The notes under the pieces are model-generated. The model did not search any database, was not told the DNA's origin, and saw nothing but the letters and a program-made list of their open reading frames with translations. A program made the translations under genes and the position numbers. Shown piece after piece: positions 9,322-19,618 of a stretch of DNA of 64,000 bases (positions are counted from its first letter, which is position 1; each line of letters starts with the position of its first letter). The stretch lies in assembly GCA_964035575.1 (NCBI GenBank), contig OZ037878.1, positions 682,001 through 746,000 on the forward strand. The letters are read 5' to 3'. The DNA is from Rhynchopus sp. YZ270_cl-10. Its lineage: Eukaryota > Euglenozoa > Diplonemea > Diplonemida > Diplonemidae.

Positions 9322-11643
9322 TCATAGTATGACGATCACCTCCTTACGGTTGTCGGAGTCCTTCGCAGCTTCCAAGCCAAGGAAGGCATCGTCTGCGCCG
9401 TTGTAGTTGCACAGCACGAACTGCGAGCCTTTGATCATTGCAACCATGAGCTCGTATACCACGACGGACTCGGGGCGGGTTTCTAGAACGGCTTGCTCGT
9501 ATTTGCTTGAAGGTGACCGCCTTCGTGGCGTCAGCTGGTCGTCAGGTGCCTTGGGCAAAGGTGCGGGTACAGGAGGCGTCGAACGGGGCTGTCGGATCGT
9601 CCACACATCAATCGGACGAACGTACCGCTGCAGTGCAGAGATCGCTTCCTTCCCCACAAGTGTGGCATACAGACAGTGTAGGTCCTGGTCGATCGCATGT
9701 GCCAGCAGATATGTTGACAGGTGGTACGCAGGCCCCGTGATAGTAGCAAATTGCTGTGTCGCGCCCCCAACCGTGCCATGCTTCAACTGTCCTGTAGCAA
9801 TGGCGGTGTGCAATGTGCGCAGGTCCGGAAGGGTGTCAACAAGGGTGTGCACCAGGCTCGCAAAGCGGAACGAAGACTCGTCGTGCGCCGTGCAGCTCTT
9901 CATCACATTCCATGTGGCAGTCACGCACGTCGACAGCACGTTGGCAACAACCCCATTGCTGCGCTCGATGCACCCCATCACACGGCTCACCCCCTCCGAA
10001 CCCATGCTGTCCACAGCGCTCTCATCCAGTCGTATGTCCACCCTGGCGATAACCCCTGTTCGCCACTGCTTCTTCTGCGCCTGCGACATGCTTAAGGTTC
10101 GCGACCGTGTCCGCTTGGGGAGGCGCTCCCTCCCGAGCTCCTCAATGAACTTCAACCGTTTTGAGAGGGATGAGGGGACGATGAGGGTGTTGAGGCTGTC
10201 TGGTGTGACCATCGACTCGTGGGCGTCGATGACGTGCTTGATTCTGTCGTAGAGGTCTGAGGGGATGATGGTGGCCCCGCCTGCACAGCCTTCGCAGAGG
10301 CGCGACGCACGGTTCACGGTGATGCCGTGGTAGTCGCAGCGCCCTGTGATGGCGTTGTGCTCGAGCAGCAGGTCGCCCTCGTCGATGCCGATCCTCACAC
10401 GCAGGCCGGACCAGCCGTCGTCGTTGCGCTCGCAGTGCGGCAGCGTCAGGATGTCCTCCGACCACGCCGCCTCTGCAAGCCCCATCTGCACACGCAGCGC
10501 AAAGTTGCACGCCTCCACAGGCTCGTCGAAGGCGATCATAAACGCATCCCCCACAGTCTTCACCTCATAGCCACGCGTGCGGCGGATGCACCTCCGCACA
10601 ACACTGTTGTGGATGTGCATCGAGTCCCGCATCCCTGCAGGAAACGCCTCCCACGTCGCAGTGCTCCCGACAATGTCGGTAAACACAATCGTAGCTTTGT
10701 GCGTACACACACCTGGGACGGGGACCGAGTCATCGCCCCCAAACCCATTTGCGGACCCAGACATTGACAGCCCGCTCGCAGACCCGCTGAACCCCAATAT
10801 CGAGTTCGGGATGAACGGCTGGAACGACACCAAGGCATCAAGCAGGAGGTGCAGCGGGGCTGCGACGTGTGTAGGGATCTCCAAGAGGTGGCATCGCGCT
10901 GCGTCGATGTCGTACCCCTGCATGCACATTGCGATGTCTTGGATGAGGGCAGGCAGCTCCTCGTAGTTTCCTTTCGCATGCAACACACGCACCAAAGCTG
11001 CGTGGGTCAGCAGCACGAACACATCCTCTGCAAGCCCAAACAGAACCACAGGACCGCCCCAATCATTATGCCTCTCGACACACGGTGTGTTCTGCAGGCC
11101 AAGCGACGTGAACAAACCAAATTCACTCACCTGCTCCAACCTTACCACCAGGACGTAAACCAACCCTACCGCGGTGATGATGGTTTTACAATACGGCGGG
11201 AGCTCATACGACACACAGAGGAGACTGAGGGTTATCAGGGACATCCAAGAACGGTGGCTGTGGAGCGAGGCGTTGTGGATGTCTATCAGGAGCGTCGCAC
11301 AGGTGGAGAGGGCGACCCAGGTGAAGAAGACGATGCTGTGCGCCTCACGCTTCACGGCAACGTAGAGGAGAGCGAAAGCAGAGGCTGCAAGCTGGATGCC
11401 CACCGAGACTACTCCAAGGGTGCTGTACAGGTCGGACACACCGTACAGCATCCCCAACCTCACGCAGGCGATCACCACCCCCGACACACTTCCATACGCC
11501 AGCAGACGCACACGGTGGCCAGGCATCGCCTCAGACACCTCCGGCTCATCATCCCACCCCACCACAGCAGAAGACATGCGTGCATCGTCCAAATGCTTGG
11601 TCGACCTCCTCCGGTCTGGCGCATATGGACTAGGTGGCTGCAT
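9322..11643 (-). CDS. Membrane-anchored class III adenylyl cyclase (773 aa)
   Basis: Residues 45-225 contain about six hydrophobic segments (for example SVSGVVIACVRLGMLYGV, IIITAVGLVYVLVV-like, VVLFGLAEDVFVLLTHAALV). A linker with PFIPNSIL precedes the cyclase domain at about 316-500. Metal-binding aspartates lie in IVFTDIVGST and in YEVKTVGDAFMIAF. The Lys of VKTVGD and the Asp of CDYHGITVNRASR match the adenylyl- rather than guanylyl-specific residues, so the product should be cAMP. Residues 530-720 look like a second, degenerate cyclase-like half lacking the metal motif. The YEVKTVGDxFMIA stretch resembles kinetoplastid cyclases. The first Met is used; Met23 is an alternative. Confidence 0.85.
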   Translation of the reverse strand: MQPPSPYAPDRRRSTKHLDDARMSSAVVGWDDEPEVSEAMPGHRVRLLAYGSVSGVVIACVRLGMLYGVSDLYSTLGVVSVGIQLAASAFALLYVAVKREAHSIVFFTWVALSTCATLLIDIHNASLHSHRSWMSLITLSLLCVSYELPPYCKTIITAVGLVYVLVVRLEQVSEFGLFTSLGLQNTPCVERHNDWGGPVVLFGLAEDVFVLLTHAALVRVLHAKGNYEELPALIQDIAMCMQGYDIDAARCHLLEIPTHVAAPLHLLLDALVSFQPFIPNSILGFSGSASGLSMSGSANGFGGDDSVPVPGVCTHKATIVFTDIVGSTATWEAFPAGMRDSMHIHNSVVRRCIRRTRGYEVKTVGDAFMIAFDEPVEACNFALRVQMGLAEAAWSEDILTLPHCERNDDGWSGLRVRIGIDEGDLLLEHNAITGRCDYHGITVNRASRLCEGCAGGATIIPSDLYDRIKHVIDAHESMVTPDSLNTLIVPSSLSKRLKFIEELGRERLPKRTRSRTLSMSQAQKKQWRTGVIARVDIRLDESAVDSMGSEGVSRVMGCIERSNGVVANVLSTCVTATWNVMKSCTAHDESSFRFASLVHTLVDTLPDLRTLHTAIATGQLKHGTVGGATQQFATITGPAYHLSTYLLAHAIDQDLHCLYATLVGKEAISALQRYVRPIDVWTIRQPRSTPPVPAPLPKAPDDQLTPRRRSPSSKYEQAVLETRPESVVVYELMVAMIKGSQFVLCNYNGADDAFLGLEAAKDSDNRKEVIVIL

Positions 11644-12231
11644 CTAAGCCTTGATACAAAGATACCTCATGAGACCCCTAGTATCCTTACATGGCGGTGG
11701 ACAACTGAGGAGGAGGAGGAGGAGGAGGAGGAGGAGCAGAGTGAGGGGGGAGAGGGAGAGGGGATGATGTGTATCTAAGTGCTGTGGGAATGGGTTGAAG
11801 AGGGTGTTGAAGAGGGTGTTGAAGAGGGTGAGGGTGAGATATAAGGGAATAATCCTTTGGAGTTCAGAACGTACATTTGAAAGTTGTAGAGTAACACAGC
11901 AGGCGAGAAGAGGCCTAGTGAAAGGGATTTGGGTATGACGTGCAGACAAGGCGGAGGTATATTTTAGAAAAACTGTTGTGAGGTTTTCGGGGGTTGGTTT
12001 TCTTTCGCGTTTCGTTTCTTCCCGAAAAATCCCAAAAAAATAGTAACTCTGATAGGTAAGTAAAAGGAAAAAAGGTTTTTTCGTTGACCGCATCATAAGC
12101 GAGTCGCGCTCTATCCAAGCAGGACTCCATAATGAACATAGTTGATTGTAATAAATATTTTTCGTTGATTGCACAATTACCCTGTTTGAGGGGTGATTGG
12201 CGACCGTATCTGAGGAACTATTTCTCCTTTA
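11644..12231. other. Intergenic upstream of the adenylyl cyclase
   Basis: Contains a GAG-rich purine tract at about 11708-11740 and three tandem GTTGAAGAGGGT units at about 11794-11830. I see no gene. Confidence 0.45.
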
Positions 12232-12308
12232 CTGGGGGGGGTCGAATAAAGCACGTACGTGTTTTATTAGGCGTCCCTACACTTCAGATCCTGAGGTTTG
12301 AAAAAAAA

Positions 12309-12368
12309 AAAAAGTTCGAAAAGGCGAATAAAGCACGTACGTGCTTTATTCGCCTTTTCGAACTTTTT
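12309..12368. repeat. Perfect 60-bp palindrome
   Basis: The two 30-nt arms, centred between 12338 and 12339, are exact reverse complements. It lies inside the MITE at 12232-12676. Confidence 0.9.
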
Positions 12369-12424
12369 GGAAAGTTTTTCCAGTCGCAATTTTTTTTTCG
12401 ATTTTTTTTCGCCCAAGAGGTGAA

Positions 12425-12510
12425 TTTGTTGCATTTCCGAGCCAATCCCGGCTTGTGGTGGGGGATATACGGAAAAATGGACAAAATTTCAGCGACTTAA
12501 ATTTTCACAA
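12425..12510 (-). repeat. 90-bp dispersed motif D90, copy in MITE
   Basis: GTGGTGGGGGATATACGGAA, then TGGACAAAATTTCAGCGAC. It matches in part the segments at about 46505, 47015, 47775, 63030, 63205 and 63395, all inside different transposon-like elements. Confidence 0.6.
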
Positions 12511-13050
12511 AATACGAACTACCTTGTCACAACACAGGAAAAGTTCAAAAAGTCGAATAAAACACGTACGTGCTTTATTCGACGCAAAAAAAAGCAAAAA
12601 ACCCATTTTTCAAATGCGTGCTTTATTCGACGTACGTGCTTTATTCGAATTACCTCGTTTATTCGGCCCCCCCCAGTAAGCTACGCTTGTAGGAATAAAA
12701 AAAAATAATTTCTGAGCAAAAAAAAAAAATAGACAATTCATTTGGTGAGACTGCTGTACATCCCCCAAGAGTGTCGAAGATGAGAGCTGGGACCCCAGAT
12801 TATTCTTTTTTGCTTTTTTTTTTCCACGTAAACTGAAGGAGAGCATGCTTAGTTGAGTAGGTGTACAGAGGCTAGCATCAGGGGTAATAGCGACGCAGTG
12901 TGATGTATTTTTACAATCAAAATCCATCAAAAATACTGCATTTTTGATGGATTTTGACCGCAAAATACTTCAAAAAATACACAGGGTGGGTAATGGTGAC
13001 TCTGTGTTCTGTATTCTGATCAGAATAAAGCTGTGGTTTGCGTTCATAAA

Positions 13051-13100
13051 AAAGTTGAAAGTGCACATATCTCACCGTTCATCAGCGGACAGGCACTAAT
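13051..13100 (+). repeat. Structured repeat S2 (partial)
   Basis: GTTGAAAGTGCACATATCTC followed by ACCGTTCATCAGCGGACAGG, the 5' half of the S family. A fuller 5' half (S3) lies 270 bp downstream at 13320-13378. Confidence 0.5.
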
Positions 13101-13617
13101 TAATACATCAGTTTACAAACACCAGGTGGACTGTTAGGTAAGGTACACCTAAAGCCCAATACCTACGAGCACTACTCATAGTACCCTTAGCATGGACAAG
13201 GTTCTTGCTTTGTGTCAGAGAAAGAAAGATGAAGTGTGCTACTCCTCTCGTACGCATCTCAAGGGGAAATCCGAAGCAAGGAGAGTGTCATATGAACAAG
13301 CATACGACGGTCAAAAAAAGAGAGAGAAGTTGAAAGTGCAAAACGCCTCACCGTTCATCGGCGGACGCAAGCACAATCAAAAGAAACAAAAAAAAATCAG
13401 TAGGAAAAATGTTTTGAAAACACCAAAAAATGAAGAACCAAACGGCTGTGCGGAAACACTCAGGGAAAAGGGGGGGGTGGGATAACTCCCTCCCGAGGAA
13501 GAGTACTAGATATCTGTATCAAAGGGTGTCATTGTGAATCTCTATTGACATTATGGAATTGATGAGCAAAACTCAATCACCAACAACAACGACAAAAAAA
13601 AATACAAAAAATGAATG

Positions 13618-13743
13618 CAAAACAAAAGTTGACTTGAAACACAACAGCCCTCTTGTGAACAGTGTACCTTGGTACAATGACCGGCTGTACCGGGGTGAAC
13701 ACTCAACCATGCAGTCCTACATCCATTTCGTGGTTTACATCTG
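13618..13743 (+). repeat. 120-bp dispersed repeat, copy 1
   Basis: From AACAAAAGTTGACTTGAAAC to GGTTTACATCTGAT. Includes CTTGGTACAATGACCGGCTG, CCGGGGTG and CCATGCAGTCCTAC. The second copy, at 18991-19106, is about 85-90% identical by eye. Nature unknown. Confidence 0.7.
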
Positions 13744-14072
13744 ATATATGCTACTCCCGATTCCACTCATGCCAGATAAACCGGGATCATTGCGCACCCA
13801 CAAGGACAAAAAAAAAAGGGGGGGAAACATTTCCCAGATGAATGCGCCTCTCTTGCATACACATCTAAAAAAAGAGCACCAAACTTCTTCCCCAGACACA
13901 CCCCTCTGTAGCTCCAATACATCGCACAAAACACCCTCCCCTTTTGAGAATAAGGCCCACAACCCCCTATAAAGGTACAACTTTGAAAAAGGCAAAACCC
14001 TTTTAGATCCGTAAGATAGCTAACATAGCCCCCCGCAACACATCCCCCCATCCCACTCCTTCTCTCCCCCTA

Positions 14073-15607
14073 TTACACAATGCCTCTCTTGTCAGTGGCA
14101 GTTTGGTGGATTTTGTCTGTGGTGGCATCTTCCGGGTTTGATGCGAAGATGGCAGAGGTGATTGCCATTTTCCATTTATTGCAGCCTTCTTCGTCATCAA
14201 AACAGAACATTTTTGACCCGATGAAGGGGCCGGTGACTTCGAGGGTATTGGGGTGGTTGTGGATAGGGTTGGACCAGCATTTGACTTCTCGTAGTGGGAT
14301 GACAAGGTTTCGTTGCGGGAAGGCTTTGTCAGGACGGATGCACATGAAGTTCTGGTGCAGCACCACCCACCGCCGCTTCCAGTCATGTGACCCCCACCAT
14401 GTCGACCCCTGGCTGCACACAACACACCCAGACAACACAGCCAGGTGGTTCTTCTCGATGATCTGCTCCGGCTCAAAGAGAGGCAGCAGCGACCTGCTGA
14501 TCAGGTTAGACAGTGTGTTCTCAATGCCAACGATCGCAGTGTAGTCCGGCTTGCGCTCTGCACGTAGAATCGCGGTTTCGATGTGTGCCTTCCACGCACG
14601 GAACTCATATGCGCATAAAAACTCCATCTCCAGGTCGTCGTCCGGCATTTTAACCAATCGAAGAACCCAACGCCCGCCTTCTTCTTCCTCGTCTTCTTTT
14701 TCGTGAAGGACCTGTAGGTGAGGTAAAGGGTTTGGCACCCAACATATGCAACACATACCGTTAGCTTTGCACGAAACAGATCTACGTGGTCCCATGCCTC
14801 CATGTCTGGCCGCTCGCCGTAGTAAAACTTCGTCCCAATCACCATCCCCCAGTACTGCGACTGGCGTCTGCTCACCAGGCCCGAGGTGGTCAGCGTCACC
14901 CACCCGTTGTACATCAGCCTCTCCTCTCTGGTTGCCAGATCCCATGACCGGAGCCTCTTTTCGCCATCCGCACCAGTTGTCACCGCAAAGTCTGGGGTAT
15001 CTTCTTGGAAGGGCCGCCTCAGGTCTGCACGAGGAACATGGTCCCAGATCTCTCCGTTTTCAAACTCAATGGTGTAGGTTCCACCACCACTTCCCTTTGC
15101 GATGACACAGGGGTCCCACTTTACGTCGTCATCCAGCATGTAACGCACCTCGACTTCATCCCCGAGGGAGAATCCTTCGCTGAGGACGGGTACTTCGTCG
15201 GGGGTGTTCTCTCCGAGGAGGATGTGGGATACCTTGCGGAGCTGTGCTGTGAGGTCTGTCTGGCCGCGGGAGCTGCAGTAGTCCATGGCGGAGGCAATGA
15301 TGTCGAGGCAGTTGTGCACCTCGTGGGAGGGGATGATGACGCCCCCTTCCCCGCCGACAGCCGCTGAGAGCGAGTTGCCGTCCACATACGAGAGCTCCTC
15401 GCGCTGCACGCTAGCAATGCTCCGCCGTGTCGCCCCCCCAAGCAGGTCGATCCTCGCATCCTCCATGTTCGTCCTGCTGCTCCCTCTCCTCGCAGGCGAC
15501 ATCGACTTCACAGTGGAAGGCGCATCATCGCCATATGACGAAGCATGCTCCACCTCCTCCACCTGGTACCCATCATCACCTTCGTCCTCTCCGTAAGGTC
15601 CCGGCAT
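14073..15607 (-). CDS. Tudor-like/double PH-domain protein, 2 exons (495 aa)
   Basis: Exon 1 is 15607-14759 and exon 2 is 14711-14073. They are joined by a 47-nt intron (GTATGT...CTACAG, phase 0) that falls inside the first PH domain. An acidic N terminus (MPGPYGEDEGDDGYQ) and Ser/Arg stretch precede a helical segment. A Tudor/agenet-like module follows at about 150-200 (SLGDEVEVRYMLDDD, GTYTIEFENGEIWDHVP). PH1 spans about 225-350 and PH2 about 385-480 (DWKRRWVVLHQNFMCIRP, ending GCNKWKMAITSAIF with the usual C-terminal Trp). The product is probably a membrane-phosphoinositide- or protein-binding adaptor. The start is the first Met after an upstream proline-rich stretch. Splicing is needed to complete PH1, which supports the intron. 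Confidence 0.85.
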
Positions 15608-16786
15608 AGTGTGTATTATTCTGAGGGGTGGGGGTGGGGGTGGGGTGTGGTTTGGAGGAGTAGATGAAATGCGAACGGTTCTGAGTGGTGTCGTGTTAGC
15701 CAACGATGAAACCACAAAGCAAAACCACAGTCATTTACTTCGTCGTGTACTAGTTGTTTTCTACCGGTTGGTCAGGGAAGAGGTGCTTCGGTGCAGGTTC
15801 CCGATGTTGGGCATAGCAGCTTGTATCAGTTTATAAAGAAGATCAGGGAAAGTGGGGTGGGGGAGAAGGGTGATTTGGTTTTATTGTTTTTTCTTCTGTT
15901 GAGGGATGTGGTCCTGGTAAACCGTAGGGTGGTTCATATATTGCAGGCCCCCCCGCCCTTCCCTCTTTTGCAAGTGCAAATAAAGGGAAAAGGAGAGTAC
16001 ACATAAAGACAGAGAGAAGGTCGTGCAGACATACACAGAGCAACGGCAAACTTGTTGTGCGCATTGTCGGTGTCGTGTTTGCATGTGGTTATGAAAAAAA
16101 AATATAAAAGAAAGCAACAATGTTTATAAAGCGAAGAAGAAAAGGGGGGAAACACAGCGGTGTGACACACTGCTGCTTTTGCGCCCCAGACATTCTGAAC
16201 CCATACGGGACAGCTTCCCCTCTCTCTATCCCCTGCATGATCAAGTCAACGTTCCGGTCCACACCACCCACGTAGGGTGTGGTGGTGGAGTTGGCTCACA
16301 GACGGGGGATGTATTTAAGGATGGAAGCACTGCAGACCCAGTGGTGTCTGCAGAGAATAGTCCTGGGGAGCGTGACAAAAGAAGGTAAATAATGTGGCTT
16401 ATGTGCACACATCAAAAAGGGGGCAAAACAATGCGAAAAATTGAAAAGTGACATAACGGGAAAAGACGGCGATTCAAACAACGTGTCCCTTAAAGGGAAA
16501 TCGTCGGGTCAAACAAGCAGATGCAAGTGTTGCTGCGAATGAGGAAGACTCAACACAGGAGAAGGAGATCTCGTGTTGTGCTGACAGCCTCGCTTTGTCA
16601 CATCCACGACATGCGACTGCCAACCCGAAAGACGATACACAGCGTTGAAACGGAGTCAAAAAAGCAAGAAGCAGAAAAAAGAAAAAGAGATAAAAGCGCG
16701 TGGGGGCGGGGGGAATAGCGTTGATCCCATCTGCAAAGTGCAGCAGAGAGAACACACGTTTGCAAGCACCATCATCATACTCACAC
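15608..16786. other. Intergenic, nothing recognised
   Basis: G-rich tract just upstream of the PH-protein start (about 15628-15655). Otherwise I see no gene or clear repeat between the PH-protein start and the 3' end of the Cys-rich gene. Confidence 0.4.
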
Positions 16787-17878
16787 TCAGATGCACTGTC
16801 CACGGCCCTCGCTGTCCAGCATGCACTGCTTCTGGTCACCGCAGTCCATAAGCACACACTGGTTGAACACACAGCAGCTGGCGCCGTCAGATCCCTGAAG
16901 GCACACGTTGTCGAGCGCAGTGCAGCCGGTGGAGGCTGTGCACGCCGTCTTGCCGTCGCACACGGCCTGCTTCCTGCAGATCACGTCCTCGCAGCAGCCA
17001 TCCTGCTTCTGGTCAGTCACCTCCACACAGGCGCTGGTGCTTCCCGTGAGCAGTGCCAGCAGCATGTCGATTCTGCAGATGAGTGCGTCTGTGCCCTCAA
17101 CAGCGCCGTAGCCGGCAGGGCAGGAAAGCGGGGCAGGGCAGCAGGGCTCCTCGTCACGCACACAGCACTTCTCGCACGATGCGCCCTGGCAGGTAGGGTC
17201 AACGGTGCAGGTGTAGCCAGGCTTGCAGGCGTCAAAGCCTGTGCCACAGGCGGGGCCCTGTGCGGAGCAGAAGGAGGGAGTCGGCGGGGTCTCCTTCACA
17301 CAGGTTCCGGGTGCGTCGCACGTCGGCTCCGAGCACTGGCAGGTGAGCCCCGCAGCACACCTGTTGTAGAAGCAGGGCAGGGTGAAGCCGCCACAACCCG
17401 CACCCTCCGGCTGGAAGTCGACACACTCCTTTGTTGTGAGGCACGCGAACCGGTCGGGCGAGGAGGTGTCGCGTGTGGTGCGGCAGAACTGCGTGCTCGG
17501 GCAGTCGGCGTTCGTGTCGCACTCGTTCACAACGGCAGCACCCACACAGCACCCACCGCAGTCGCGTCCACCTGTGGCAACGTCGCAGCCGTCGTCAGGG
17601 TTGTCCAGGCACACACGTCCGTCCTCGCACTGGATGTTCGCAATCCCGCCGCAGAAGCCGTGGCCAGACACGGAGCACATATCCTTCTGCCTGCACGTGA
17701 TAGTGGTGCAGCACGCAGACGCTGTCGTGCATGTTCCGCTCAGCAGTCCCTCTGGTGTGCACGGTGTAGTCGTCTCCACAAACCCAAGCGGGCAGGTGGG
17801 GTACTGCAGGCAGCAGTTCACGTCTGCAGACGCAACAGACGCGAGCAGTGCTGACACGGTGATCGAGAGCATCTTCAT
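16787..17878 (-). CDS. Secreted cysteine-rich protein (363 aa)
   Basis: The start chosen is MKMLSITVSALLASVASA, a classical signal peptide with probable cleavage after ASA. About one residue in eight of the mature protein is cysteine, arranged in repeated CC-x-C and CxxxxxC groups (VNCCLQYPTC, CGGCCVGAAVVNEC, CEKCCVRDEEPCC, DGCCEDVICRKQAVC). This suggests several small disulfide-knotted modules. Segments such as CDTNADCPSTQFC resemble granulin- or dickkopf-like knots found in secreted protist proteins, but I do not recognise a defined family. There is no C-terminal membrane segment, so it is expected to be extracellular or vacuolar. A longer in-frame N terminus (37 codons) exists but would bury the signal peptide. 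Confidence 0.8.
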   Translation of the reverse strand: MKMLSITVSALLASVASADVNCCLQYPTCPLGFVETTTPCTPEGLLSGTCTTASACCTTITCRQKDMCSVSGHGFCGGIANIQCEDGRVCLDNPDDGCDVATGGRDCGGCCVGAAVVNECDTNADCPSTQFCRTTRDTSSPDRFACLTTKECVDFQPEGAGCGGFTLPCFYNRCAAGLTCQCSEPTCDAPGTCVKETPPTPSFCSAQGPACGTGFDACKPGYTCTVDPTCQGASCEKCCVRDEEPCCPAPLSCPAGYGAVEGTDALICRIDMLLALLTGSTSACVEVTDQKQDGCCEDVICRKQAVCDGKTACTASTGCTALDNVCLQGSDGASCCVFNQCVLMDCGDQKQCMLDSEGRGQCI

Positions 17879-18547
17879 CTTTGGGGCTGTTTGTTTGTGT
17901 TGTGTGCAATGTTCCTGTCGGAATGTGGTGTGCGAGCCGCTTTGTGGTGGGATGTTAACAAAACAGGAAGGCTGGCCAATGGGGGGCAAGGTGTCTTTTT
18001 ACGGTGTCAGATCACCATTTTTTTTTTGTCAGGCATGGGAGGCGGGAAGCCGTTACTGAAAACGCAGTGGTGTGGTTCTGTGCAATCGTCTTATGATTGG
18101 CCAATAGAAATAGATGCCAACCACCTTCCAGCTATTTCTGTGTAGAGTAGACCACACACAAGGGGGAATGACTAACTAAGGAAAGAGTTTAGAGGGAAAG
18201 ACTTTTTTTTTTTTTTGAGAATGGGTGTGGGGCAAAAAGAAGAAACTTTTCAACGCATATGCTTTTCCTGCACATACATTTAAAAAGGGGGGCGTCGGCA
18301 ATAAAGCAATGAAGGGATGGGGGCTGGCAGACAACAGTAGTGTACGGACTTCTTTAGCCCTGAAGAGAGAAGGAGAGGGAGTGAATCACCCCGGCGTCTA
18401 TACCGGGACCCACTGTACAATCTAAATTCGTGTTTTTTGTTAAAAACACAGTGTTTTTTTAGGTGGCCAGATTTGCAGAAAAAAGTGGGTTCGCTGCAAT
18501 TACCCCAAAGTTGGGGGCAGGGGGAGTACCCGCTTATTCTGTGGGGG

Positions 18548-18854
18548 AAATATCACTCGAACAGGTTTTAAAGAAAACCCGTAAGGGCGACTGAAAATGA
18601 TTAAGATATTATTTTCAATCGAAAGATGGAGTTTTCCTCCAGCGTCGTCTCCTCTTTTTTTATCTTTATTTTTTGTTTTTTTTGCAACTGAACAAACAGG
18701 GTACAGCCAGTACACCTTTCCCTTATTGTGTAGCACGGGTCCTCTTAGCAGGCCGTGGGCTGACAACAAAACTTTTGTGGTTTCGAGCTGCCTGCTCCTA
18801 TACCAAATATCACTCGAACAGGTTTTAAAGAAAACCCGTAAGGGCGACTGAAAA
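18548..18854. repeat. Pair of 48-bp direct repeats about 257 bp apart
   Basis: AAATATCACTCGAACAGG through AACCCGTAAGGGCGACTGAA occurs at 18548 and again at 18805, essentially identical. Each contains a short GGTTTT/AAAACC stem. Origin unknown. Confidence 0.8.
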
Positions 18855-18990
18855 AAAAGGGAGGAGTAATAGAGAAGAGTGTCTTCGGGTTGGCAGGCTG
18901 GAAAATTAGGGTGACTTTCTTGTCATGGAGAGGGTTGGCATGGTTGGGTGGAATAGGGGTGCTTCTCCCTTCCCTTCCCACCTTGCACAA

Positions 18991-19106
18991 AAACAAAAGT
19001 TGACTTGAAATACAACAGCCCTCTCGTGACAGTGTACCTTGGTACAATGACCGGCTGTACCGGGGGTGGACACCCAACCATGCAGTCCTACGGTTGACAT
19101 CTGAGA
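18991..19106 (+). repeat. 120-bp dispersed repeat, copy 2
   Basis: Partner of 13618-13743. Shares TTGACTTGAAATACAACAGC, GTACCTTGGTACAATGACCG and CAACCATGCAGTCCTACG. Confidence 0.7.
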
Positions 19107-19378
19107 TAAAAAAAAAAGTACCTACCCCCCCCCGTAGGGGGGGCCGTCCGGCCGTTTTTGCTGTCCAAAACCACTTTTTTCGTAAAAACCCGCGAAAAAC
19201 CCGAAAAAACACCCAAAAACCCCCCCCAAACCCCCAAAAAATCACCCAAAACCACGAAAAACACACTTTTGAGCACTATTTCGTACTTTTTCCTGATTTT
19301 TTGGTGTTTTTTCCCGCTTTTTCCGCCTTTTTCCATGGAATTATACCCCCTAATATGCCTATAGAATCCCTGTACTGC

Positions 19379-19618
19379 TCACTGAGACAGAATAGCGACC
19401 AGAGGCTCCTTATTCATCGTACCGATGTCTTCGTCATCAAGGGGTGCACAATCTTCCGCAAATTCCTGCATCTCTGTCTTTGTGAAGAGATGAAGCACTT
19501 TAGTGTTGTACTTTTCAAGTTGCTGCTTCTGGGTGCTTTGCATGGACCTGCCTTTGTGGTGCGCTTTGGTGTGTGCTGCGGTAAGTTCTTCCCTTGAGAG
19601 ATACGGAACCCAACCTAG
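19379..19618 (-). CDS. Possible small gene or terminal exon, unknown
   Basis: A minus-strand frame of about 80 codons, open from a stop just above 19618 to TGA at 19379, reads as plausible protein: NLDILYSLGWVPYLSREEL, later KQQLEKYNTKVLHLFTKTEM, then a C-terminal MNKEPLVAILSQ. The only internal Met would give a 54-aa product starting at 19543. The composition (acidic, helical) is unlike the surrounding low-complexity DNA, and the end resembles SAP-type helices. No upstream exon was found, so it may be a remnant. Confidence 0.3.
   Translation of the reverse strand, partial: LGWVPYLSREELTAAHTKAHHKGRSMQSTQKQQLEKYNTKVLHLFTKTEMQEFAEDCAPLDDEDIGTMNKEPLVAILSQ

Larger units (their letters stand above)
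12232..12676. mobile_element. MITE with CTGGGGGGGG termini and AATAAAGCACGTACGTGC palindromes (445 bp)
   Basis: Inverted ends CTGGGGGGGGTCGAATAAA and its near complement are flanked by TA on both sides (12230-12231 and 12677-12678). Internal copies of GCACGTACGTGC-type palindromes recur at about 12255, 12338, 12565 and 12637. The one at 12309-12368 is a perfect 60-bp palindrome. It contains a copy of a 90-bp dispersed motif (about 12425-12510). No coding capacity; TA duplication suggests mobilisation by a Tc1/mariner-type enzyme. Confidence 0.8.
12677..14072. other. Intergenic with dispersed repeats
   Basis: Contains structured-repeat copies S2 (about 13051-13100) and S3 (about 13320-13378). 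It also holds one copy of a 120-bp dispersed repeat at 13618-13743 whose partner is at 18991-19106. No convincing gene seen. Confidence 0.5.
17879..19378. other. Intergenic with direct and dispersed repeats
   Basis: Holds a 48-50 bp direct repeat (18548-18597 and 18805-18854; core CTCGAACAGGTTTTAAAG) and the second copy of the 120-bp repeat (18991-19106). A C/G-rich palindromic stretch lies at about 19125-19155. No gene recognised. Confidence 0.5.

Noticed and set aside
10849-11778. 309-codon plus-strand frame
   Set aside because: Antisense of the adenylyl cyclase, ending in a GAG-repeat-derived poly-Glu run.
16700-17854. 384-codon plus-strand frame rich in Ala, Arg and Gly
   Set aside because: Antisense of the Cys-rich gene, which has a signal peptide and ordered cysteines on the other strand.
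13618-19106. Whether the 120-bp dispersed repeat is a CRISPR-like array
   Set aside because: Only two copies more than 5 kb apart and no regular spacers; eukaryotic context.
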